A DNA stretch of 8,877 bases from Anaerolineae bacterium (GCA_020433835.1 JAGRBY010000281.1:1-8877), one strand, 5' to 3'; numbered from the stretch's first letter, positions 1 to 6,762 are shown. Notes: generated by a model not told the origin, from the sequence alone. Numbers and translations are program-made.

Positions 1-300
1 GTTGAAACCAGCCGGCCAACTACCTTACGCGATCAAACCTATGTTGCTGAAGGTGTTATTCACCATTGTGTCCCCAATGTCACGGCCAGTGTCGCCCGTA
101 CAGCCAGCCACGCGCTGACTCATGCGTCGCTCCCTTGTCTCAAAGCTGTAGGCTCTAAGGGCCTCTCCCACGTTGTACAAACCCACTCGACACTGGCACG
201 CGGTATCAATTTGTATCAGGGTAAAATTGCCCATCCCAGGATAGCGACGGCTTTAGGTCGAGAAATAGAAATCGAGCTGCCATCTGGAGTAGAACAATGA
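1..300 (+). CDS. Alanine dehydrogenase-like protein, C-terminal fragment (5' end outside window)
   Basis: An open frame runs from the first base to a TGA at 298-300 (99 residues) with no start, so the gene begins left of the window. The residues resemble the C-terminal part of the alanine dehydrogenase/pyridine nucleotide transhydrogenase family: an opening VETSRPTT, then VIHHCVPNVT followed by RTASHALTHASLP, and near the end LARGINLYQGKI. These correspond to the HYAVANMPGAVPRTS / ALTN / GINTLNGKV segments of classical alanine dehydrogenases, which catalyse NAD-dependent oxidative deamination of L-alanine to pyruvate and ammonia in the cytoplasm. The match is not perfect: classical NMP is NVT and the following proline is alanine, so another amino or imino acid substrate is possible. 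The Rossmann domain and catalytic residues lie outside the window. The stop overlaps the start of the next gene (ATGA), implying one transcript and translational coupling. Family assignment is fairly sure; substrate is not. Confidence 0.72.
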   Translation, partial: VETSRPTTLRDQTYVAEGVIHHCVPNVTASVARTASHALTHASLPCLKAVGSKGLSHVVQTHSTLARGINLYQGKIAHPRIATALGREIEIELPSGVEQ

Positions 301-1592
301 CCCTTGATACAAATTATCGACGAAAAATAACCGATGTAGATTTAGCCCTGTCTAGTATAAAATCAGGCCAACGCATCTATCTGGGTGGTGGGGCCGGCGT
401 GCCGCTAACCCTCATCGACGGCTTGGTGCGGCGGGCACACATGCTGCGTAACGTGGAAATTACCCACATTTTGACCTTTGGCAAAGCCCCCTATGTTGAT
501 GCCGAATTTTCCGCCTCTTTTCGCCATAACGCCCTGTTCATCGGTTCGGCTGTGCGGGGAGCGGTTCAGGAAGGTCGCGCCGACTTTACACCCATTTTCT
601 TGTCAGAGATACCGGGTTTATTCCGTAATGGTATTCTACCGCTCGATGTGGCGCTCATCTCCGTTTCGCCGCCCGATGAGCATGGCTTTTGCAGCTTTGG
701 TGTGGAAGTGGGAACAACCAAGCCGGCTGCGGAAGCCGCTAAGATTATCGTCGCCGAAATGAACCATCAAATGCCACGTACTATGGGCGACAGCTTCATC
801 CACGTTAGCCGCCTGAGTCACATCATCGAGACCGATTACCCGCTGCCGGAAGCCCCCCAGGGCGGTGCTTCTGAGGAGCATATGATGATCGGTCAGTATA
901 TTGCCGAGATGATCCCGGATGGGGCGACGTTACAGATGGGTATCGGCAGTATTCCTGATGCCGTTTTGCAGAATTTGGGCAACCACAAAGATTTAGGGGT
1001 TCATACCGAGCTGTTCTCCGATGGCGTCATCGACATGGTTGAAGCCGGTGTCATTACCTGTGCTCAGAAGACATTCCATCCGGGTAAGATTGTCGCCGGC
1101 TTTTTGTTTGGTTCTAAACGTCTGTATAATTTCGTCAACAATAACCCGATTATCGAAATGCATCCCACGGATTATGTAAATGATCCCTTCAATATCGCCA
1201 AGAATAACCAGATGGTTTCCATCAACTCGGCTATCCAGGTCGATTTAACGGGTCAGGTATGTGCCGACTCGCTCGGTACGCGTTTTTACAGCGGTGTAGG
1301 TGGTCAGGTCGACTTTGTTCGCGGTGCGGCCCGTTCTAAGGGGGGGCTGCCGATTATCGCTTTCCCCTCGACCACACGCGATGAGTCGATTAGCCGGATT
1401 GTGCCTATTCTAACGGAAGGGTCCGGGGTAGTCACCACCCGCAATGACGTCCATTACGTTGTGACCGAGTATGGTGTGGCTTCGCTGCATGGTAAAACGA
1501 TACACCAGCGCGTACAGGAACTGATTAACATCGCTCACCCCAAATTCCGTGATGAGTTAGGACGGGCGGCCCATGATTTGGGTTATGTATAA
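297..1592 (+). CDS. Acetyl-CoA hydrolase/CoA-transferase family protein (4-hydroxybutyrate/butyrate CoA-transferase-like)
   Basis: A 431-residue cytoplasmic enzyme of the acetyl-CoA hydrolase/transferase family, a usual length for the 4-hydroxybutyrate and butyryl-CoA:acetate CoA-transferases. These move CoA from an acyl-CoA to another carboxylate through a glutamyl-CoA thioester. Visible marks are the glycine-rich LGGGAGVPLTL near residues 29-39, MGIGSIPDAVL at 214-224, HTELFSDG at 236-243, the IQVDLTGQVCADSLG stretch at 313-327, SGVGGQVDFVRGA at 332-344 and VTEYGVASLHGKT at 389-401. The glutamate of HTE is residue 238, the position I recall as the catalytic glutamate of clostridial 4-hydroxybutyrate CoA-transferase. 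The start is supported by GGAG at 286-289, 7 bases upstream and inside the preceding gene, whose stop it overlaps. Pairing with an alanine dehydrogenase-like gene suggests amino-acid or short-chain acid metabolism. The exact acyl substrate, or a hydrolase activity, cannot be decided from sequence. Confidence 0.9.
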   Translation: MTLDTNYRRKITDVDLALSSIKSGQRIYLGGGAGVPLTLIDGLVRRAHMLRNVEITHILTFGKAPYVDAEFSASFRHNALFIGSAVRGAVQEGRADFTPIFLSEIPGLFRNGILPLDVALISVSPPDEHGFCSFGVEVGTTKPAAEAAKIIVAEMNHQMPRTMGDSFIHVSRLSHIIETDYPLPEAPQGGASEEHMMIGQYIAEMIPDGATLQMGIGSIPDAVLQNLGNHKDLGVHTELFSDGVIDMVEAGVITCAQKTFHPGKIVAGFLFGSKRLYNFVNNNPIIEMHPTDYVNDPFNIAKNNQMVSINSAIQVDLTGQVCADSLGTRFYSGVGGQVDFVRGAARSKGGLPIIAFPSTTRDESISRIVPILTEGSGVVTTRNDVHYVVTEYGVASLHGKTIHQRVQELINIAHPKFRDELGRAAHDLGYV

Positions 1593-1654
1593 ATCTGTAC
1601 GGGCATTTGAGTGCTACTCAAAACTGTAAGAAATTGTTTTAAAAGCCTCAAAAG

Positions 1655-1735
1655 GTCCACAGATGGACACAGATTCTCACAGATACTATCAAAAGACAAA
1701 AAAAAATCAGTGAATATCCGTGTAAATCTGTGGAC
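1655..1735. repeat. Imperfect inverted repeat with phased CACAGAT units
   Basis: Two 29-base arms (1655-1683 and 1707-1735) are inverted copies matching at 22 of 29 positions; the outer ten bases, GTCCACAGAT, match perfectly. The 23-base spacer contains an A-run. The left arm carries three exact CACAGAT copies at 1658, 1668 and 1678, a strict 10-base period. The right arm has the degenerate counterparts ATCTGTG, ATCCGTG and AATCAGTG. The layout recalls the dispersed CACAGAT/ATCTGTG-type intergenic repeats I associate with several bacterial phyla, which may be mobile or palindromic-repeat-like. It could fold in the 3' untranslated part of the CoA-transferase transcript. No transposase lies nearby, and copy number in the genome is unknown. 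Confidence 0.65.
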
Positions 1736-1840
1736 AACTCTGTAAACGTTCAAACAGCTTCTAAGGCCATAGATAAGCCAGATAGCACCATTAGAGATAT
1801 CTAGCTTTATCTGTAGCAGTTGTCTTTCTTCAACCTTTTT

Positions 1841-1875
1841 GGGCGCTTGTTCTTGCAAGCGCCCTATTCTTTTTC
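1841..1875 (+). terminator. Intrinsic terminator, plus strand
   Basis: A perfect 9-bp GC-rich stem, GGGCGCTTG (1841-1849) with CAAGCGCCC (1856-1864), closes a 6-base loop and is followed by the T-rich tattcttttt. The polarity fits plus-strand transcription, so it probably ends the CoA-transferase transcript, leaving a 3' untranslated region of about 250 bases that includes the inverted repeat. It also insulates the DinB-like gene from upstream reading. Confidence 0.75.
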
Positions 1876-1897
1876 TACACAGGTTCTTTAGCCCAAA

Positions 1898-1926
1898 TTA
1901 TAAAAAATAAATTTCCGTGATAAGAT
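1898..1926 (+). promoter_or_regulatory. Candidate sigma-70-type promoter for the DinB-like unit
   Basis: An extended -10 (TG-A-TAAGAT, hexamer at 1921-1926) lies 17 bases after a poor -35 (TTATAA, 1898-1903). It sits between the upstream terminator and the first possible start codons of the DinB-like gene, which is where a promoter is needed. The region is AT-rich, so chance matches are easy and support is weak. Confidence 0.35.
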
Positions 1927-2003
1927 ATCGCGCAGTAATTGTGCAATGCTTTTCATGATACGAAAGGATAGAAAGATTCTTATGCTTGATTTTGCCCCGA
2001 TCC

Positions 2004-2007
2004 GGAG
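2004..2007 (+). promoter_or_regulatory. Ribosome binding site favouring the start at 2021
   Basis: GGAG lies 13 bases before the ATG at 2021. The spacing is long but equals that before the CdaA-CdaR start elsewhere in this window. An AGGA at 1965-1968 sits at the same distance from the alternative ATG at 1982. The ATGs at 1946 and 1955 have no recognisable site. Confidence 0.4.
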
Positions 2008-2020
2008 TAAAGAAAAAACG

Positions 2021-2581
2021 ATGCATGACACGTATGGACATTTCACTCCGGCCCAGTTACGTGATTTGACGAACGAAATGATTGATACCATCCTTGGCCT
2101 CATTGCCGAATGCGATGATGAAGATATTACGTTTCTGTATAATGACCCGTCTGCATATGATCATGCTGCGGCCAGTTCGGAAGAGGTTAACCTGGCCTGG
2201 ACTTTAGGCCACGTGATTGTTCATATTACGGCTACAGCTGAGGAGACTGCCTTCCTGGCCGCCGAATTAGCGCGAGGCGTTCGGCGCGAAGGGCGCTCGC
2301 GCTATGAGGTTTACTGGGAAACCGTAACCACGGTTGAGCAGTGCCGCCGGCGGCTGGAAGAAAGCCGTCGAATGCGGTTGGCCAGCCTGGATATGTGGCC
2401 CGATGAACCACACCTGAATAACACCATAGAACTGCGTTACTTAAAAGGCCCTATTAATCCTGTGTCGCGATTTTTGGGCGGTCTCAGCCATGAGGATGCC
2501 CATTTAGGCCAAATTAAAGAGATTTTGCGGCAGTCGCGTGCAGTAAAGGCGATGAAGGGGTCATCAATTCGTAATTTATAA
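2021..2581 (+). CDS. DinB-like superfamily protein (putative metal-binding four-helix bundle)
   Basis: A 186-residue protein from the preferred ATG; in-frame ATGs at 1982, 1955 and 1946 would add 13, 22 or 25 residues lacking family resemblance. It looks like a DinB/YfiT-type four-helix bundle. The second helix has WTLGHVIVH (residues 60-68), giving candidate ligands H64 or H68. Near the C-terminus is HEDAHLGQIKEI, the HxxxHxxQI signature, with H157 and H161. In this superfamily three such histidines usually bind a divalent metal, and characterised members include thiol-dependent S-transferases and damage-inducible proteins of unknown activity. The residues between the helices, including a basic ERGxRRE-like stretch near 85-120, give no substrate clue. 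The next gene starts 15 bases after the stop, so both probably share one transcript. The fold call is good; the function is unknown. Confidence 0.72.
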   Translation: MHDTYGHFTPAQLRDLTNEMIDTILGLIAECDDEDITFLYNDPSAYDHAAASSEEVNLAWTLGHVIVHITATAEETAFLAAELARGVRREGRSRYEVYWETVTTVEQCRRRLEESRRMRLASLDMWPDEPHLNNTIELRYLKGPINPVSRFLGGLSHEDAHLGQIKEILRQSRAVKAMKGSSIRNL

Positions 2582-2596
2582 GCGGAGGCTTACCTA

Positions 2597-3469
2597 ATGC
2601 CCGGTCGTGAAAATGTTTTTGTCTATGGTACACTGCGGCCCCCACAAACCACTTCACCTAAAAGTGACAGCCGCTACTATTTCCAAATTGAGGGTTATGT
2701 CAAAACCGCCGAGCCGGCCCGGATAGAGGATGCCGATCTTTTCAATATGGGGGCCTATCCGGCAGCGCGTCCGGGCAAGGGAATAGTTTACGGTGACCTC
2801 TTAAGCGTAGAGGCTCAAGCGTTGCCCGTTATGGATCGCATCGAAGGCCATCCTAAATTTTTCCGCCGGGAAAAGGTTACTGTTGAAACCGGCTCCGGCA
2901 AAACGCAAGCCTGGATTTATTGGGCTTCTCGGGGATTGGTCATCGGCATGCGCCCCATCATCTGTGGCGACTGGTTTCGACGGAATGAGGATGACTGTCG
3001 CGCTGTCTCGCCGGAAGTGGCAGAAGCAGTTCACGCTGAAGTCCAGGACGAATCGCTGCAAGCCTTGGTTAAACGTTTTGCCGAAGCGGAGTGCAGTTGG
3101 TTCAATACGGTTCGACCCGATGAGCGGGCCCACAGTGCGCCGATCTGGCACGTGTGGTATCGAGGTCGGGCCTATGTGGTGACCACCCCGGATGCCGTTA
3201 AAGTTACCAATATTGCTCAAAATCCGGCTGTCGTCATCACCCACCCCGATCCCATCAACCCGATTATTGTTGAAGGGTGGGCCACGCTCGCGCCGGAAAT
3301 GGGTGAGGCCCTACAACCCTTGTTCCAGACCAAATACAACTGGGATATCAGCACCGATGCCGATTACGGCACCATCATCGAAATTACGCCGACAAAGTTG
3401 ATGGCCTGGGGTAATCATGGCGAAGGCCGCTGGGATGGTGAGCAGGTACTGCAAGTTTGGTCTGTGTAG
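2597..3469 (+). CDS. Fusion protein: gamma-glutamylcyclotransferase-like domain plus FMN/F420-type split-barrel (PNPOx-like) domain
   Basis: A 290-residue soluble protein joining two folds. Residues 5-130 resemble the gamma-glutamylcyclotransferase/AIG2-like family: YGTLR at 10-14 is the substrate-binding loop signature, GDLLSVE near 66-72 the usual strand, and MDRIEGHP at 79-86 holds E83, aligned with the catalytic glutamate of that family. Residues 155-280 resemble the pyridoxamine-5'-phosphate oxidase-like split barrel: SAPIWHVWYRGRAYVVT at 180-196, KVTNIAQNPAVVIT at 202-215 and a final strand IIEITPTKLMAWG. In such proteins the K-NI-NP segment contributes to FMN or F420 binding. An acidic, charged segment at 130-155 links them. 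GGAGG at 2584-2588, 8 bases before ATG, is the best ribosome site in the window. It follows the DinB-like gene closely; all three folds occur in thiol, peptide or redox chemistry, but no substrate can be named. It ends 5 bases from the opposing gene. Confidence 0.8.
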   Translation: MPGRENVFVYGTLRPPQTTSPKSDSRYYFQIEGYVKTAEPARIEDADLFNMGAYPAARPGKGIVYGDLLSVEAQALPVMDRIEGHPKFFRREKVTVETGSGKTQAWIYWASRGLVIGMRPIICGDWFRRNEDDCRAVSPEVAEAVHAEVQDESLQALVKRFAEAECSWFNTVRPDERAHSAPIWHVWYRGRAYVVTTPDAVKVTNIAQNPAVVITHPDPINPIIVEGWATLAPEMGEALQPLFQTKYNWDISTDADYGTIIEITPTKLMAWGNHGEGRWDGEQVLQVWSV

Positions 3470-3474
3470 GGCAG

Positions 3475-5574
3475 TTAGTCGACCGTAACTAACACAGAGG
3501 CCGGCACAAACTGCACCTCGACCCCGGCCGGCCCAACAAAGGTAGGGGCCATGTTGATCTGCTGCCCTCGACGCAGCCCGGAAGCATCCAGGGTTACGTG
3601 CACTAAATCCGGGTTGCTTCGAATTTCATTAAGAAGCGGTTGCGCTCCGTTCAACAGAAGATCGACTGTCGGCGGCTCGATGGAAATGGTAAGGTTTGGC
3701 TGCGCGCCGATAGGATCAATGTTGCGGGTTATAGCTAAGTTACCGGCTCGTGGCGTGATGCCGACCGTAACTTTCACATTGCGAGCCGGCGCCCCATTGT
3801 CGTCTAAAGCTTGAAGGCTTGAGGGCAGATCGAGCGGAATTTGCACATCAAAATCGCCGGTAGCCTGGCTTACATCCACGGGTAATGTCGTGATAACACT
3901 GCCGATCTCGGCCAGTTGATCGATACTGCCTTGGAGGGTAACATTGGCTGGTGATACACTCAAATTGCTTAGTTGGTATCCCTGGGGCGGCTGGCCCGTT
4001 ACGTTGGCCTGAACGCTTACCTCACGAGCGTTAAGTTTAGGTTGGATATTAGCATTGACCTGGGTTTGATTTGGCTGAACCTCAACACCAAGAACCTCCT
4101 GTCCATGCTCGTCTAAAACACGCAGAGGGCGTGTCTCGCGAATAGATGTTGTTGCATTAGCCAGCGAGATACTGGTTTCAACCTGCTCAACTTTTTCAAC
4201 ATAGGGAGCCGGCCCAACAATTTGAACTTCGCCCGGTACGGCGGTTGGAATACCAACCAATTCATAGGCGGTGGGCAGATTTTGTTCATCGGGAATATTG
4301 ACTTGAATAGGAATTGTTCGACTGATGATGGGAGCCAGTTCAATATCCAGCGTAGCAGGATCAACTGAGACAACCAATACCTGGCTTACACCAGAATTGA
4401 TTTCGATTGGCAATCGGTACAACCCGGCTGTGGTTCTGGCAAGGGTAGCCGTGGCCTGAAAGCTGCTGGAGCGTAAAGTCGGCAGCAGTTCGTTAGTTGT
4501 TTGAATCACAGCGGAAACGGTTTCAGGAGGCGGTGGAATAATGCGCATATTTGAAGGCAGGTTTTCTATTCGCAAGGCTATTTCTTCAACCCGCGCCAGC
4601 TGAAAGGGATTTGTTTGCTCGATCACAAACGACCAAACTACAAGCGATAAGAGTAAAGCCACAAAAAGTAAACCGAGGTTGAGCAAAATATCTCTGGGCC
4701 TAAAGCTCATATTCGGGTGCCACAGCCGTTTTAGTAGGTCTCCTAGAAGCGTCCAAAGCGAGAAGGGCTTGGCTGGGCGTGAAGAAGAACCATAAAAATC
4801 GAGCAGTTTCTCTCGCAGTTCCAGCAGAGAAAGTGGGTGATGCAAGTGGCCTTGTTGAGCTACCCGAAGATGGCCTGTTTCCTCGCTAATGACAATAACA
4901 AACGCGTCACTGGTTTCGCTCATGCCAACGGCTGCTCGGTGTCGGGTGCCTAATCTTTTTTCGGCGGGTAGAGAACGTTCGGTGAGAGGCAGAACGCAGC
5001 CGGCAGCCACTACTTTATCACCCTGTACCAACACGGCTCCATCGTGCAGAGGCGTACCATTATAGAAGATTGACTCTAAGAGTTCACTTGTTACCCGCCC
5101 GCCAAAAGATACGCCTGTTCTTACAACCTCATCTAGCGAGTCATTTTGCTCAAGAACAATGAGCGCCCCTGTGCGGCTGTCGACCATATTTTCTACGGCA
5201 TGCGTGATTTCGGGGATGACACGTTCAGATACACTTTGGCGCACCGCTTGAGCCAGGCCAGAGCTTCGTCCAACGCGCTCTAAAAAGCGTCGCAATTGGG
5301 CCTGAAAGATGATTGGCGTTGCTACGAGGGTGGCTACTAATATTCCGCGAACCAGCCAATCGAACACAGGTAGAGGTAGTAAAGTGGTTAATACAAAGAG
5401 CGCTAACCCTAAGAGTAAAATTTCGCGCATCATGTACCCAAATGCGCTGCGTCGAATAAGGGTTAGGATAAAATAAAAGGCGGCCGTGACCAAGCCAAGG
5501 TCAATCATTCCAAACCAGGTTAAATTGGACAGCAAAAAAGCGGTTTGGTTGTATAAAGACTGAAACGAGTCCAT
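3475..5574 (-). CDS. Diadenylate cyclase CdaA fused to CdaR-like YbbR regulator
   Basis: A single 699-residue membrane protein carrying what are separate cdaA and cdaR (ybbR) genes in Bacillus and relatives. Residues 20-90 contain three hydrophobic segments (about 23-40, 50-67, 72-90), as in CdaA. The DisA_N cyclase domain follows (about 95-262) with intact signatures: LHDGAVLV with DGA at 178-180, and GTRHRAA with RHR at 211-213, then SETSDAFVIVISEETG. It should condense two ATP into c-di-AMP in the cytoplasm. A fourth membrane segment (about 296-316) leads to roughly four YbbR repeats (about 325-410, 415-505, 515-605, 615-699), which would lie outside the membrane, as in CdaR, whose known role is to modulate the cyclase. 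Neighbours differ from the classical cdaA-cdaR-glmM operon: no glmM is adjacent, and an MscS channel gene lies upstream. The start has GGAG 13 bases before ATG. The frame is unbroken. Confidence 0.93.
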   Translation of the reverse strand: MDSFQSLYNQTAFLLSNLTWFGMIDLGLVTAAFYFILTLIRRSAFGYMMREILLLGLALFVLTTLLPLPVFDWLVRGILVATLVATPIIFQAQLRRFLERVGRSSGLAQAVRQSVSERVIPEITHAVENMVDSRTGALIVLEQNDSLDEVVRTGVSFGGRVTSELLESIFYNGTPLHDGAVLVQGDKVVAAGCVLPLTERSLPAEKRLGTRHRAAVGMSETSDAFVIVISEETGHLRVAQQGHLHHPLSLLELREKLLDFYGSSSRPAKPFSLWTLLGDLLKRLWHPNMSFRPRDILLNLGLLFVALLLSLVVWSFVIEQTNPFQLARVEEIALRIENLPSNMRIIPPPPETVSAVIQTTNELLPTLRSSSFQATATLARTTAGLYRLPIEINSGVSQVLVVSVDPATLDIELAPIISRTIPIQVNIPDEQNLPTAYELVGIPTAVPGEVQIVGPAPYVEKVEQVETSISLANATTSIRETRPLRVLDEHGQEVLGVEVQPNQTQVNANIQPKLNAREVSVQANVTGQPPQGYQLSNLSVSPANVTLQGSIDQLAEIGSVITTLPVDVSQATGDFDVQIPLDLPSSLQALDDNGAPARNVKVTVGITPRAGNLAITRNIDPIGAQPNLTISIEPPTVDLLLNGAQPLLNEIRSNPDLVHVTLDASGLRRGQQINMAPTFVGPAGVEVQFVPASVLVTVD

Positions 5575-5587
5575 ATAAGCTGGGTAT

Positions 5588-5591
5588 CTCC
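5588..5591 (-). promoter_or_regulatory. Ribosome binding site of the CdaA-CdaR fusion
   Basis: On the minus strand GGAG lies 13 bases before the ATG (5572-5574). It is partly inside a small potential hairpin (CTGG/CCAG, plus coordinates 5580-5583 and 5590-5593, 6-base loop). The wide spacing and possible pairing could lower translation; the stem is short enough to be chance. Confidence 0.4.
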
Positions 5592-5617
5592 AGAGAGTCA
5601 GTTTCGTGGTTATGATA

Positions 5618-5660
5618 GTGCGGCAGACACTGGGTTAGGTGTGCGGCAATACACGGCAAT
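5618..5660. repeat. Short direct repeats upstream of the CdaA-CdaR gene
   Basis: GTGCGGCA occurs at 5618-5625 and again at 5641-5648, 23 bases apart. The longer CGGCAAT occurs at 5644-5650 and 5654-5660, 10 bases apart. The cluster lies 44-86 bases upstream of the start codon, where an operator would be expected, but repeats this short may be chance. Confidence 0.3.
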
Positions 5661-5715
5661 TTTTATACGCCCGCTATATAAAAACCTTCACTTTGCCAAA
5701 ATTTTCACAAAGAAA

Positions 5716-6687
5716 TTACTTATAGTTGTTTAATTCCAAATCCTGCGGCGGCATTGATTTTACAAACGGAGGAACCTTATCTTCAGCTTGGCGATAGTAG
5801 AATCGCTGGGTAGGATAGGCAAACTCAATATCAGGGTGCTGGGCAAAGGCTTTTAATATATCTTCCCAAATCCCTTGTTCCGTTGACCTACGGCGGCGCG
5901 GATTAACTAAAAAACGGAGTGTAAGCAAAATACCGCTTGGCTCGACCCTCATATAAACAATAGGTGTCAAATTTTTATAAACAATATAAAAACGACGGGC
6001 TGCGGCTTTGACCCGTTCAGAAGCATCATAACTTAGATGGGCGGTATCCTGTTTGGCAATCTCCGTAAGAAGTGCTTTTGCTTTTTCCCAATTACTTTCA
6101 AAGGTAATCATAACCTCTATCTCGTGCCAAATATATTCTATACCTTTATTATAATTGGCTAAGGAATGATTGAACACTTGACGGTTAGGAATATGGAGAA
6201 TACGCCCCGTGCTTTGATCGGCATGCACCCAATTGCCTATTTCCAGCAGCGTAAATTGAAGAAAACGAATATCGACCACATCACCGGCGTGATTGCCAAT
6301 TTCAACACGGTCGCCAACTTCAAAGGGACGACGAGAAATGATGAGCAGAAACCCGGCTAAGTCGGTTAAAGGGCCTTGCAGCGCAATTGCCAGCCCGGCC
6401 GAAGCCAAGCCAAGAAAGGTAGCCAGGCCTTGAATGTGTTGAATCCATATCCTGCCTAAGAGTAGAAGCCCCAGAAAGGCAATGATATAAGATGAAGTTT
6501 TACGCCAGGTATAGCGTGCTCGATCATCGAGCAATTTCTCCTGAATAAGCTGATACATAGTTAAGCGTAAGATCCAAAGAAGAAAAAGAAATATTAATGA
6601 AACAAAAAGTTTTTCTTGCAGGTCAGCGCTTGGAATCAAGAGATTTTGCATCAATGGATCGTTTACTAAATGTTCAATCCACTCCAT
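5716..6687 (-). CDS. MscS-family mechanosensitive ion channel
   Basis: A 323-residue membrane protein, close to the 286 residues of E. coli MscS, with three hydrophobic segments (about 25-45, 65-83, 87-117). The third is the pore helix: the run ASAGLAIALQGPLTDLAG (95-112) has the Ala/Gly packing and ALQG kink of MscS, followed by RPFEVGDRVEIG (120-131) starting the beta domain. HIPNRQVFNHSLANY (165-179) matches the conserved IPN segment of the cytoplasmic vestibule. The C-terminal alpha/beta region (about 185-300) includes VNPRRRRSTE, an unusually basic patch. Such channels open under membrane tension and release ions and osmolytes during hypo-osmotic shock. The start is preceded by AAGGGTGGG. 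The stop lies 141 bases before the CdaA-CdaR gene on the same strand; c-di-AMP regulates osmolyte balance in other bacteria, so a shared turgor role is plausible but inferred. Gating ions and c-di-AMP binding cannot be read. Confidence 0.92.
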   Translation of the reverse strand: MEWIEHLVNDPLMQNLLIPSADLQEKLFVSLIFLFLLWILRLTMYQLIQEKLLDDRARYTWRKTSSYIIAFLGLLLLGRIWIQHIQGLATFLGLASAGLAIALQGPLTDLAGFLLIISRRPFEVGDRVEIGNHAGDVVDIRFLQFTLLEIGNWVHADQSTGRILHIPNRQVFNHSLANYNKGIEYIWHEIEVMITFESNWEKAKALLTEIAKQDTAHLSYDASERVKAAARRFYIVYKNLTPIVYMRVEPSGILLTLRFLVNPRRRRSTEQGIWEDILKAFAQHPDIEFAYPTQRFYYRQAEDKVPPFVKSMPPQDLELNNYK

Positions 6688-6731
6688 CGTATCCCACCCT
6701 TTCTCGCCCCCTAGTTTGTCTGATGAGAATT

Positions 6732-6762
6732 ATTATACTATTAAAAAAGCAATAGGAGTCTA
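6732..6762 (-). promoter_or_regulatory. Candidate promoter of the mscS-like gene
   Basis: A perfect minus-strand TATAAT (6732-6737) lies about 45 bases upstream of the start codon. The best -35 is TAGACT (6757-6762) with a 19-base spacer, which falls inside the terminator stem of the upstream adenylate kinase gene. The -10 is convincing; the -35 is weak. Confidence 0.45.

Larger units (their letters stand above)
1593..1945. other. 353-base intergenic region without a convincing gene
   Basis: No credible coding region is seen here. In order it holds: a small hairpin just after the CoA-transferase stop (TTTGAG at 1606-1611 pairing with CTCAAA at 1617-1622, no following T-run, so at best a weak terminator); the imperfect inverted repeat at 1655-1735; about 100 bases with nothing recognisable; an intrinsic terminator at 1841-1875; and an AT-rich stretch with a candidate promoter for the DinB-like gene. 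Open frames crossing the region encode only low-complexity peptides derived from the repeat. Confidence 0.7.

Noticed and set aside
25..234. Minus-strand open frame opposite the dehydrogenase fragment
   Set aside because: It is antisense to a family-like coding sequence that is open across the whole stretch.
1583..1858. Minus-strand open frame of 91 codons in the intergenic region
   Set aside because: It reads through the inverted repeat and the terminator, encodes a low-complexity peptide, has no ribosome site and no recognisable domain.
2801..3244. Minus-strand open frame of 147 codons opposite the split-barrel fusion
   Set aside because: The plus-strand protein has two recognisable domains over this stretch; the minus-strand translation has none.
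5690..5715. Possible terminator after the mscS-like gene (CTTTG...CAAAG around AAAATTTT)
   Set aside because: The stem is 5 bp with mismatches and the T-run is 8 or more bases away, so termination is not supported.
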